Source of the DNA: SB11 sp965249955
GTDB lineage: Bacteria; Bacteroidota; Bacteroidia; UBA8524
DNA length: 64,000 nt
Direction: 5' to 3'
Assembly: GCA_965249955.1 (NCBI GenBank)
Contig: OZ252261.1
Coordinates: forward strand, 1,240,001 to 1,304,000
Positions 53,802 through 61,624 of this stretch are shown here, piece by piece. The notes beneath the pieces were generated by a model, which saw nothing but the letters and a program-made list of their open reading frames with translations, was not told where the DNA came from and did no database searches. The position numbers were made by a program, and so were the translations under genes. Within the stretch, counting starts at the first letter, position 1. Every line of letters begins with the position of its first letter.

Positions 53802-54590
53802 TTGTCAACACTATTTGCCCTTATTATTATCACGTGTATTGTAGTTGGCTTTATAAAAAGGGCTCAAACTACTGCCATTGAAGAGGCTGCAGCTAAAAAA
53901 CGCTTTGAGGCTAACATTACTTTAATTAAAGAGAAAGAAGAAATACTGCTTGATAACTACAAGTTTTATAAGCTGCTTACTACGCCTGAAAGACGAAAGT
54001 TTATTATCCGTTTGCATCAATTTATGGACTCGCGTAAGTTTATAGGTCGCGAGATTGAGGTAGAGCCCCACATGAAAATGATGATTGGAGCAGCGGCTAT
54101 TAAATTTAGTTTCGGCTTGCAAAACTTCCAACTATCATCATTCAAACAAATATTGGTTTATCCTGAAGAGTATTATTCAAGATTTTCGCGCCAATACCAC
54201 AAGGGAGAGGCTAACGGAATGGGTATGCTAGCCTTTTCGTGGAAGCATTTTCAAGAGGGGTTAGATAGCCCTGATGATAATTTAAACTTGGGTGTGCACG
54301 AGTTTGCCCATGCTTATTTTTTGCAACAAACCAAAATGGATGGTGAATATCCTTTTAATGATGCTTTGTTTAATAAACTGCGTAAGCAAATTACTAAAAA
54401 AGATGTGCTGGATGATATTAAACAACGTGCTTTGTTTCGAGATTATGCGTTTAGAAATGAAATGGAGTTTTTTGCCATAATGAGCGAGCATTTTTTTGAA
54501 ACCCCTAGTGATTTTAAAGCCGAAACACCTGTATTGTATACCAAGTTTGGGCAAGTATTGCAACAAGACCCTACACGACTAGGAATGTAA
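53802..54590 (+). CDS. MtfA-like zinc peptidase, membrane-anchored, copy 1
   Basis: 262 residues from a TTG start, the only one that includes the N-terminal membrane segment (LFALIIITCIVVGFI). The body matches the MtfA/M90 family: FIGREIEVEPHMKMMIGAAA, the strand ILVYPEEYYS, and the zinc motif H166-E-F-A-H170 in LNLGVHEFAHAY. A third acidic ligand lies in NEMEFFAIMSEHFFE. E. coli MtfA is a soluble peptidase that acts on the regulator Mlc; here the anchor suggests a membrane-bound form. Its stop overlaps the start of copy 2 (TAATG), so they are translated together. Confidence 0.85.
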   Translation: MSTLFALIIITCIVVGFIKRAQTTAIEEAAAKKRFEANITLIKEKEEILLDNYKFYKLLTTPERRKFIIRLHQFMDSRKFIGREIEVEPHMKMMIGAAAIKFSFGLQNFQLSSFKQILVYPEEYYSRFSRQYHKGEANGMGMLAFSWKHFQEGLDSPDDNLNLGVHEFAHAYFLQQTKMDGEYPFNDALFNKLRKQITKKDVLDDIKQRALFRDYAFRNEMEFFAIMSEHFFETPSDFKAETPVLYTKFGQVLQQDPTRLGM

Positions 54591-55453
54591 TGGAGGATAA
54601 AGAATTAGAAAACACTATTATCAATATAGCACTTATCCCTGCAGTTTTGCTAGTGTTTGTAGTGGTATTTTTGAATATAAAAGAGGCTTTTGCTAACTGG
54701 GTATATGCCATTTCTGAGGTATCTATTGGGCGGTACTTTACCTTTGGCATATATAAAATAACACAAAGGCAGGAAAATCTTCTGCACCGAATGTATAAAT
54801 ATTACAGGCGACTAAATCCATTAGAAAAAATACAGTTTAACCACAGAGTAAAAAAATTTATTAAGAATAAAGAATTTATTGGCAGAGAAGGGATAGAGAT
54901 TACTGATGATATGAAACTGCTGCTAACTGCAAATGCCATTATGCTTAGTTTTGGGTTTGGTCAATACGAGTTGTATGGGTTTACAAAAATAATTATTTAC
55001 CCTCAAGAGTATTACTCAACCGTCAGCAAACGCTACCACAAAGGCGAGGCAAATACACGCGGGGCAATAGTTGTATCGTGGAAACATTTTGAAGAAGGGA
55101 TTGAAAACGACACCGACAATCTAAACTTGGGTATACACGAGTTTGCACACGGTTATTGGCAAGAGGCTAAAGAAGCAGCAAACGAGTATGACGAAGCTGT
55201 ATCGTATGGGGAACCATCGATGACGCACAATTATATAGCGTTTACCGATATGTTTGCCGACCCAAAATACAAAGAAATGTTGCAGCAGGTAGAAGCACTA
55301 CGCGACTATGCTTTTACAAACTGTGAAGAGTTTTTTGCCGTTGCCTGCGAGTATTTTTTTGAAACCCCAAAACAACTTAAACAAAATGCCCCGCGCCTTT
55401 ATGGCATACTAAGCAAAATGCTTAACCAAGATACAGCCAAATTATTAGGGTAA
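54590..55453 (+). CDS. MtfA-like zinc peptidase, membrane-anchored, copy 2
   Basis: 287 residues with a membrane segment at about 10-29 (IALIPAVLLVFVVVFLNI), then the MtfA/M90 body: FIGREGIEITDDMKLLLTA, IIIYPQEYYSTVS and the zinc motif H183-E-F-A-H187 in LNLGIHEFAHGYWQE. CEEFFAVACEYFFE gives the third ligand. It has about 40 more residues between the HEFAH helix and the C-terminal helices than copy 1 would suggest at the linker (EPSMTHNYIAFTDMFADP). Paralog pair with a one-base overlap, convergent with the response regulator gene (2-base gap between stops). Confidence 0.88.
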   Translation: MEDKELENTIINIALIPAVLLVFVVVFLNIKEAFANWVYAISEVSIGRYFTFGIYKITQRQENLLHRMYKYYRRLNPLEKIQFNHRVKKFIKNKEFIGREGIEITDDMKLLLTANAIMLSFGFGQYELYGFTKIIIYPQEYYSTVSKRYHKGEANTRGAIVVSWKHFEEGIENDTDNLNLGIHEFAHGYWQEAKEAANEYDEAVSYGEPSMTHNYIAFTDMFADPKYKEMLQQVEALRDYAFTNCEEFFAVACEYFFETPKQLKQNAPRLYGILSKMLNQDTAKLLG

Positions 55454-55455
55454 AC

Positions 55456-56145
55456 CTATAAAGGGTTTAAATCGTCAATATCAACAATACTGTTTTGTAT
55501 AGCAAATATTACCAAGCCTGCGGTGTTTTTGCAATTGGTTTTTTGCAACAAGTTGTTTCGGTGCCCATCAACAGTACGTGGGCTTATAAATAGTTTTTCG
55601 GCTATTTCTTGGGTGGTATATTGGGCACAAATAAGGGTAAGCACTTCTTTTTCTTTTCTAGTAAGATAAAGAGTATCAAAAGTACTTTTTATAGGGGTTT
55701 TGTTACCCTGTAAAAGGTTTTCGCTTATCAAAGCCATTACTTCATCGTTATAATAATAACCTTTTAAGTATACTTGATTTATGGTTTCTATAAACTCTTT
55801 TTGGCTACTGTCTTTTGCCAAATAGGCTGCCACACCTGCATCAACCATATTTAGTATAAACGATTTACTGTAATAGCTACTTAGTGCTATAATTTTTATT
55901 TTTGGATATAGTTTGCGTATCTCTCGGGTACTTTCAACACCATTTAATTCAGGCATTTTCAAATCCATCAATATTATATCGGGCAAATTGGTACTATAAG
56001 CTTGCAGCATTTGCAACAAAGCTTTTCCATTCTCAGCCTCAAACAACAGGGTAAAATTATCTTCAACTTCTAAAAGCCCTGCCACCCCCTTTCTAAAAAG
56101 GGTTTCATCATCAGCCATTGCAATTTTTATAGATAAAGCGTTCAT
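55456..56145 (-). CDS. NarL/LuxR-type response regulator
   Basis: 229 residues. The receiver domain (about 5-125) has acidic D12-D13, the phospho-acceptor D61 in IILMDLKMPE, the ALSS switch and the conserved Lys in YLAKDSS. The LuxR-type HTH is at about 165-225 (LTRKEKEVLTLICAQYTTQE, ISPRTVDGHRNNLLQKTNC). It is the last gene of a four-gene operon. Its start overlaps the stop of the histidine kinase by four bases (ATGA), which fits a cognate pair. Targets are unknown. Confidence 0.95.
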   Translation of the reverse strand: MNALSIKIAMADDETLFRKGVAGLLEVEDNFTLLFEAENGKALLQMLQAYSTNLPDIILMDLKMPELNGVESTREIRKLYPKIKIIALSSYYSKSFILNMVDAGVAAYLAKDSSQKEFIETINQVYLKGYYYNDEVMALISENLLQGNKTPIKSTFDTLYLTRKEKEVLTLICAQYTTQEIAEKLFISPRTVDGHRNNLLQKTNCKNTAGLVIFAIQNSIVDIDDLNPL

Positions 56146-56933
56146 ACAGTAGTTTTTAAAAGTAAGAGCGCGCCCATTCCCTTACCTTCCTCTGTTTTAA
56201 ATTTAATATTACCGTTTAGCATTTGGGCACGGTTTTCAATATTTTTAAGTCCTAATCCATTTGATGCCTTATTCATATCAAACCCTTTACCATTATCTTG
56301 GTATGAATAATATAAACCTTTGCCCGACTCTACCAACTCAAGGCTAATTTCTGTAGCCTTACCGTGTTTAATGCTGTTGTTTATTAACTCTTGTGTTATT
56401 CTAAAAACATGCAGCTTTTGGTCGTCAGTTAAATTCTCTTCAGCCAATTGCAACTGGTGTTTCACATCAATATTACCCGCCATACCTACATCTTCACACA
56501 ACTCCTCTAAAGCTGCCACCAATCCAAACTTTTCAAGCACAGGCGGCAATAACCTATGCGATATTTGGCGTGTGCTTTGTATTGTTTTTGAGGTAAGCGA
56601 TACTATTGTATTTATAGTTGTTAAAGCATCAGTATTTATACCTTCAAGCATTTTATTGGCATTAAGGTGTATAATATTAAGCGTTGAGCCTATATCATCG
56701 TGCAAATCGCGCGCTATATTTCGGCGTTCTTCTTCTTGAGCCATTAGTATGGCATGAAGCATTTGTGTTTTGTGTTGCAATTCAAGTTCATTGCGTTTTA
56801 CCTCTTCACCCAAAATACGTTTTTTAGAATAGGTGAAAATAAAAACAACCGTAAGTGCCAACAGCAGTGCCATTAGCACAAAAAAAACTATAAGGCTTAT
56901 TATGTTTTCGGGCGTGGGTGCAGCGTTCTCCAT
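56142..56933 (-). CDS. NarL-type sensor histidine kinase
   Basis: 263 residues. One N-terminal membrane segment (about 12-35), a short coiled coil, then a HisKA_3 dimerisation domain with the phospho-acceptor H78 in NIARDLHDDIGSTLNI. The HATPase domain is at about 165-263 (ITQELINNSIKHGKA, YQDNGKGFDMNKASNGLGL, RAQMLNGNIKFKTEEGKG). It has almost no periplasmic part, so sensing probably depends on the 7-TM protein encoded just upstream, whose gene overlaps it by 34 bases. The downstream response regulator is the partner. Confidence 0.93.
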   Translation of the reverse strand: MENAAPTPENIISLIVFFVLMALLLALTVVFIFTYSKKRILGEEVKRNELELQHKTQMLHAILMAQEEERRNIARDLHDDIGSTLNIIHLNANKMLEGINTDALTTINTIVSLTSKTIQSTRQISHRLLPPVLEKFGLVAALEELCEDVGMAGNIDVKHQLQLAEENLTDDQKLHVFRITQELINNSIKHGKATEISLELVESGKGLYYSYQDNGKGFDMNKASNGLGLKNIENRAQMLNGNIKFKTEEGKGMGALLLLKTTV

Positions 56934-57559
56934 ACATCCACAAATATCAGTAATACAAATAGCATATGCAGAATTATATTAAACACCCAAAGAATCATTT
57001 GCCCTTCAAAACCTTCTAAATAATAGTATTTTGAGAACAGGAAAATAACCGATGAGCAAGAATAATAAATTAATATTGCTGCATTTATCAACTGGTATTT
57101 TGGTGTAATTTTACCCATTAGCATTAGTACGTAAAACAGCACTGCAAACACCACAAAAAACACTGTTGAGATGAAGTAATAAAGCCCCCCAATTTTATTG
57201 GTTACCTCAACCCAATCTGTAGCATACTTCCATATAGACAGGCCTAAAAAGCCTCCTGAAAAAATAAGAATGCTTTTATTATAAACCCACTCTTTAAGTA
57301 CAAGAAAATAATGTATTACAAACCAAATTATTTGGACAAAAAACAGCAGGTGAAAAAGGGGCGTATTTGGGATAGAAAATTTTGCTAACCCTAGTGATAA
57401 TGCATTAATTGCAAATACTATGCTTACAAAAAAACTAAAAATCTTTAATTCCCACGGCAATCTTTTTAAATTAAATAATAAGAATACCGTGAGGATTAAA
57501 AAGAATATTATATCAACGTAGGTTAAAACCTGAAATACTATTGATACTGTTCGTAGCAT
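56900..57559 (-). CDS. Seven-helix membrane protein, putative sensor
   Basis: 219 residues with about seven hydrophobic helices (VLTYVDIIFFLILTVFLLFN, IFSFFVSIVFAINALSLGL, LLFFVQIIWFVIHYFLVL and four more) and short loops. No enzyme motif is seen. Its gene overlaps the histidine kinase gene by 34 bases and starts directly after the gene 57560-57913. The layout, a multi-helix protein plus a short kinase, fits a split sensor in which this protein receives the signal. I do not recognise a named family. Confidence 0.75.
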   Translation of the reverse strand: MLRTVSIVFQVLTYVDIIFFLILTVFLLFNLKRLPWELKIFSFFVSIVFAINALSLGLAKFSIPNTPLFHLLFFVQIIWFVIHYFLVLKEWVYNKSILIFSGGFLGLSIWKYATDWVEVTNKIGGLYYFISTVFFVVFAVLFYVLMLMGKITPKYQLINAAILIYYSCSSVIFLFSKYYYLEGFEGQMILWVFNIILHMLFVLLIFVDVWRTLHPRPKT

Positions 57560-57913
57560 CTATTTGTTGTGATTACTACTTTCAGGTGGTTTTCCAAAGG
57601 TTAATGGACCACTACCACACACGGGTGGACATGGTTGTGTCAAATCATAAACATGTTGGTTAAATATTGGATTCACCATGGTTTGACCTGTATCGTCAAC
57701 GCCCACAAGCATAAACTTGTATTCTCCTTCTGGAGTAATACCCAGTACTCCCCTTGCATTTGCAACTCCCATTTCTTCAATAACTTGCTGTAAATCAGCC
57801 AAAGGAATTAAGAAACTTCTAATTTTAGTAGGGTCGTTAGCCAAATTTTCGCTAGCAATCCAATTGTCTTGCCATATTTCTGCTGTGGGTAATGGAATAG
57901 TATTTACTGCCAT
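57560..57913 (-). CDS. Small protein with a CPPVCG motif, first gene of the signalling operon
   Basis: 117 residues from the ATG at 57913; the ATG at 57934 would lie in the promoter match. There is no signal peptide or membrane segment. It starts AVNTIPLPTAEIWQDNWIA, has a helical stretch (IPLADLQQVIEEMGVANARG), then a beta part (VLGITPEGEYKFMLVGVDDT), and ends with a Pro/Cys motif (TQPCPPVCGSGP). I do not recognise a family. Its stop abuts the start of the 7-TM gene, so it shares the operon of the kinase and regulator and may be a ligand, substrate or modulator. Confidence 0.65.
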   Translation of the reverse strand: MAVNTIPLPTAEIWQDNWIASENLANDPTKIRSFLIPLADLQQVIEEMGVANARGVLGITPEGEYKFMLVGVDDTGQTMVNPIFNQHVYDLTQPCPPVCGSGPLTFGKPPESSNHNK

Positions 57914-57931
57914 AATTGTAAAAAATTTTAT

Positions 57932-57939
57932 CAAAGTTA
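57932..57939 (-). promoter_or_regulatory. Candidate -7 element of the signalling operon
   Basis: TAACTTTG on the minus strand, exact TAnnTTTG match, 18 bases before the ATG at 57913. Confidence 0.55.
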
Positions 57940-58195
57940 TATTTCTTTAATCCTATTACAATTCGTATTTCTCAACAATAACGCACCTTGTGCCCAATTC
58001 TGTCTACTATACAAGTTTGTGCATCCGTATGTTCACTTCTTTTAAACCAGATATAAGTAACTGTTTTTCAAATCAGATATTTATATCCTTATTTATACGC
58101 CTGATAGTTTGTTAGTTTGCCATACAATTGTATGTTTTGAAGGCCTTTCAATTCACTTACTCTATCAATTCACTTTTTTAAACAAAACAATCATT

Positions 58196-59092
58196 ATGGC
58201 AACTTCAGCTAACACTTTAACAAAATGGTCGACTCCAAGGGAGCTTACCGACCGCGCTACTCGTAACATGCCTGCTTTGGCTACTAACGGTGGCACAATT
58301 TGCATGGCCTGGCAAGGGCTTGACCAAGATAATATTTGGGTATCTATTTCAAAAGATAACGGTAACACGTGGACGACTCAAAAAGAACTAACCGATCGCT
58401 CTACCCGCAACGCTCCTGCATTGTGCGTTATTAACGGAAAATATATTATGGCGTGGCGCGGAACAGGGCAAAACAATATTTGGACTTCATACTCTACTGA
58501 CGGTTTGAACTGGAGCGCGCAAGTAGAACTTACTGACCGTGCTACTACCCAAAATCCATCCCTTGCCGGTGTAGACGGTATTGGCGCTGTTATGGCATGG
58601 CACGGACTTGACCAAAACAATATTTGGATCTCGTACTCAACCGATGGCATTACTTGGGGGCCTCAGCAAGAGCTTACCGACCGAGCTAGCCAAAGTGGCC
58701 CTGCTGTTACAGGTACTAATACCAACGGTGGTTTGTATGCTATGCTATGGCGCGGACTTGACCAAGATAACCTTTGGACTTCAAACTCTAAAAACGGTAA
58801 AGCATGGAGCGCTCAGCACGAAATAACAACCAGTGCTACTAACAATAGCCCCGGCATAACTCATTCCGATCAACTAGGTGTGTTTTATGCGGGTTGGCAC
58901 GGACTTGATGCGCCTAATAATCCTAATATTTTTGTATCGTGGTCTAAAGACGGAATTAACTATGCACCTCAGGTAGATACAGGTATGCAGTCTCAAAACG
59001 GACCAGCCCTCACCCCCGCGGGTAATGGTTTGCTTATGGCTTTTAGAGGTCAAAACAAAAACAACATTTTTGTTACAAACCTTAATGTGTAA
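58196..59092 (+). CDS. Six-repeat beta-propeller, lectin-like protein, copy 1
   Basis: 298 residues from the ATG at 58196; the longer reading has no homology in its extra 29 residues. It is built from six units of about 48 residues, each with a start like ELTDRATRNMPAL, a strand like ICMAWQGLDQDNIWVS and an end like SKDNGNTWT. The last two units are weaker (EITTSATNNSP, DTGMQSQNGPAL). The pattern of one Trp-rich strand per unit fits a six-bladed propeller such as fucose- or sialic-acid-binding lectins and exo-sialidase-like folds; no catalytic residues of sialidases are apparent. There is no signal peptide or T9SS tail. A paralog follows at 59491. Sugar binding is inferred. Confidence 0.75.
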   Translation: MATSANTLTKWSTPRELTDRATRNMPALATNGGTICMAWQGLDQDNIWVSISKDNGNTWTTQKELTDRSTRNAPALCVINGKYIMAWRGTGQNNIWTSYSTDGLNWSAQVELTDRATTQNPSLAGVDGIGAVMAWHGLDQNNIWISYSTDGITWGPQQELTDRASQSGPAVTGTNTNGGLYAMLWRGLDQDNLWTSNSKNGKAWSAQHEITTSATNNSPGITHSDQLGVFYAGWHGLDAPNNPNIFVSWSKDGINYAPQVDTGMQSQNGPALTPAGNGLLMAFRGQNKNNIFVTNLNV

Positions 59093-59490
59093 GCAGCACT
59101 ATTTGCTAAAAATATGCCTTTAACAAGGGTATATAATCTTTAAGATTAAACTACCGGAAAAACCGCGCTAAAACGCGGTTTTTCTTATTTATACAGCCTA
59201 TTTAAACTTCCTGTTCTTCACCCATTTTAGTTTTAAACAGCATACCACATTGCTATTACTATAAACATCAGCCACCAGTGCTTAACGGCATATTTTATAA
59301 CAACTCTGCCTGCTATAAAATTTTACCCCTAACCCAATCAAACCTATTCTTCATAAAATAGGTATAAATACCTGTTTTTAATTCGGGTATTATTACCCTG
59401 TTTTGTCCCAACACTGTCAAGTTAATTTGCACTGCAACACACACTCAAATCAAATGGTGGTTTTAGTTCATCATTTAAAAAATAATAGTA
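59093..59490. other. Gap between the two propeller genes
   Basis: Apart from the terminator at 59157-59184 I see no ORF and no repeat. The ATG contexts of the two genes (ATGGCAACTTC) are alike. Confidence 0.6.
59157..59184 (+). terminator. Terminator of propeller gene 1
   Basis: GAAAAACCGCG pairs with CGCGGTTTTTC around CTAAAA, followed by TTATTT. Confidence 0.85.
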
Positions 59491-60444
59491 ATGGCAACTT
59501 CTGTAAAAACACTTTCACAATGGTCGAGTCCCAGAGAGCTTACAGATTGTGCTGCGCTAAATATGCCGGCACTGGCTTCTAACGGAAGTGCTATTTGTAT
59601 GGCTTGGCAAGGTGTAGACCGAGGTACCGTTTGGGTATCTGTTTCTAAAGATAACGGGCACAAATGGACGGCTCCAAAAGAGCTAACCGACCGTTTTACA
59701 TCAAATGCACCCGCTATTTGTGTTATGAATGGCATATATATAATGGCGTGGAGCGGAACTGAACAAAACGAGATTTATACGTCGTACTCAGCCGACGGAT
59801 TAAAATGGAGTAAAAAAGCAAAACAAGCTAACTTTTTCTCAACACAAAACCCCTCTATAACGGGTGTTGATGGTGTAGGCGCTGTTTTGACTTGGCTGGG
59901 GCTTGACGGAAAAACCATTTGGGTATCGTACTCAAGCAATGGCATTAACTGGGAGTCAAAAAAAGAGCTTAAAGATCGTATTAGCCAAAACAGCCCTGCT
60001 ATTAGCGGTACAAATACCGATGGTGGTTTGTTTGCAATGGTGTGGCGGGGTTTTGACAAAAATAATCTTTGGACTTCTAGTTCAAAAAATGGAGAAATAT
60101 GGTGTCCTCCAAACGAGTCAACTACCAGCGCAACCAATAATAGTCCTGCATTAACTTATATCGAAAGTTTAGGCCTTTTTTATGCAGGATGGCACGGACT
60201 TGACGCGCCCAATAACCCTAACATTTTTGTATCGTGGTCATTAGATGGAATAACCTACTCGCCACAAGTAGACACGGGAATACAATCGCAAAATGGGCCT
60301 GCTCTTACTACTACCGGTAATGGCTTGCTTATGGCCACTAGAGGCCTTAATAGCGATAGCATTTTTGTTGCTAACCTAAATCTAGTAAGCAGCCCTATTA
60401 ATTTAAGATATACCTTTGATGAAGTACAGCACATCCGAGGTTAG
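59491..60444 (+). CDS. Six-repeat beta-propeller, lectin-like protein, copy 2
   Basis: 317 residues, about two thirds identical by eye to copy 1 with the same six units (ELTDCAALNMPAL, ELTDRFTSNAPAI, STQNPSITGVDGVG, ELKDRISQNSPAI, TTSATNNSPAL, DTGIQSQNGPAL). Several ligand-side positions differ: DQDNIW becomes DRGTVW, EQNEIY or DGKTIW, so its specificity may have shifted. It has a C-terminal extension of about 19 residues (PINLRYTFDEVQHIRG) absent from copy 1. There is no signal peptide. It has its own terminator, so each copy is a separate transcription unit. Confidence 0.75.
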   Translation: MATSVKTLSQWSSPRELTDCAALNMPALASNGSAICMAWQGVDRGTVWVSVSKDNGHKWTAPKELTDRFTSNAPAICVMNGIYIMAWSGTEQNEIYTSYSADGLKWSKKAKQANFFSTQNPSITGVDGVGAVLTWLGLDGKTIWVSYSSNGINWESKKELKDRISQNSPAISGTNTDGGLFAMVWRGFDKNNLWTSSSKNGEIWCPPNESTTSATNNSPALTYIESLGLFYAGWHGLDAPNNPNIFVSWSLDGITYSPQVDTGIQSQNGPALTTTGNGLLMATRGLNSDSIFVANLNLVSSPINLRYTFDEVQHIRG

Positions 60445-60450
60445 ACGATG

Positions 60451-60478
60451 AAAAGCCGCGCTAAAGCGCGGCTTTTTT
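60451..60478 (+). terminator. Terminator of propeller gene 2
   Basis: AAAAGCCGCGC and GCGCGGCTTTTTT form a perfect stem around TAAA, followed by six Ts. Confidence 0.9.
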
Positions 60479-60551
60479 ATAACAAAAAAGTAAGTTTTAA
60501 ACTTGTATAAAAGAGCTGCGCAATTAGTCAGCTAATTACGCAACCTTTTTC

Positions 60552-61241
60552 TTATAAGGTTTGAAAATACAAGTGATACAAGTTTTGGCCATAAAGCATC
60601 GCAATTTGAGCTAAATTGCTATTTGCAGGCGTATTTACTATGTTAAGTACAGGTATTGAGTTAAGTCCATACTCGTATGTTTGGGTGGCGGCATTATAAG
60701 AGCCTTGATACAACTCGGTATTACTACCTAACTTCATGCTGTATATGCGGTAGGCTGAGCCATCGTGCAACATACTCCACCTAGACCAATCGGCATCACT
60801 TGGAAAACCTGTAATGGGCATTTGTGGTATTGAGTTATAGCCGAACTGATACTCTGATGTGCCAGGTACATAGGCGGCTTGATAAAGCAGTTCTGCATCA
60901 CCTAATCGTTTAACATACAAACGGTAAGCTGAACCATCATACAACATGGCAAAGCTAGACATATCTGCATCGGCAGGGATGTTTGTTAAGGTTAATTCAG
61001 CAATAGAATTATACCCAAAATCATACGATGTACCATTAAAGGCAAATTGGTACAAGGTGTTGTTGCTGCTACCTTTAAAAAAGTACATGCGGTAAGTGGT
61101 GCCATCGTTTAGCATTGCAAAGCGGCTAAAGTTGGTGTCGGCAGGGGCACCTGTAATAGGAATGTTTGGAATTGCGTTTTCAGCTCCCCAAACATAATTG
61201 TTTGTACCTGGAACGTAAGCAAATTGATTAACAGAAGACAT
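60552..61241 (-). CDS. Four-repeat beta protein, possibly lectin-like
   Basis: 229 residues made of four units of about 56 residues. Each has a Tyr-rich start (LYQAAYVPGTSEYQFGYNSI), a P-x-IPITG-like turn (PITGFPSDADWSRW) and an end with SMLHDGSAYRIY. Such aromatic repeats suggest a small propeller or trefoil that binds a ligand. Like its two neighbours it lacks a signal peptide and a sorting tail. It is not similar in sequence to the six-repeat proteins, but the shared features (internal repeats, no export signal, single-gene units) make a functional link plausible. No known family is recognised. Confidence 0.7.
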   Translation of the reverse strand: MSSVNQFAYVPGTNNYVWGAENAIPNIPITGAPADTNFSRFAMLNDGTTYRMYFFKGSSNNTLYQFAFNGTSYDFGYNSIAELTLTNIPADADMSSFAMLYDGSAYRLYVKRLGDAELLYQAAYVPGTSEYQFGYNSIPQMPITGFPSDADWSRWSMLHDGSAYRIYSMKLGSNTELYQGSYNAATQTYEYGLNSIPVLNIVNTPANSNLAQIAMLYGQNLYHLYFQTL

Positions 61242-61624
61242 AATTGATAGATATTTATTTTTTGCCTACTCGTTTGCTTTTCGGCTTCCGCACCCCGTTT
61301 TATAGCTGTTAGGGTCAGCTCGTTTTTTTATGTGGTCAACATCCACTTGCTTTTAAATAAAAGCATACTGGCTTAAAGACAATACAAAGATGTAGCTCTA
61401 ATTATTAATGTAAAACATTATAAATGACCGAATTACGAATTAGATATAAATGACTGGTTAGTTAATGAGATAATGATATTCTGTAATGAGTAGATTAAAC
61501 AGAAGAGCCGTGCTTTAGCACGGCTCTTCTTATTATTTTTTTTGCGGAGAATTAACCATTCGCCCGTTTGCGGATGGTTTCAAAACTATCATCAACTAAC
61601 AATTTGCCGTTATTTGAAGCGATA
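61242..61624. other. Gap with one perfect hairpin
   Basis: No ORF is seen. It contains the palindrome at 61501-61530; the rest is AT-rich. Confidence 0.55.
61501..61530. terminator. Perfect hairpin, terminator-like
   Basis: AGAAGAGCCGTGC and its complement flank TTTA. The T-rich side (TATTATTTTTTTT) is on the plus strand, while the nearest upstream transcript is the PfkB gene on the minus strand, so its direction is unclear. Confidence 0.55.

Noticed and set aside
58196..61241. A CRISPR-like or minisatellite repeat in the propeller genes
   Set aside because: The repeats are protein-level units of about 48 and 56 codons with diverged DNA, not identical direct repeats with spacers.
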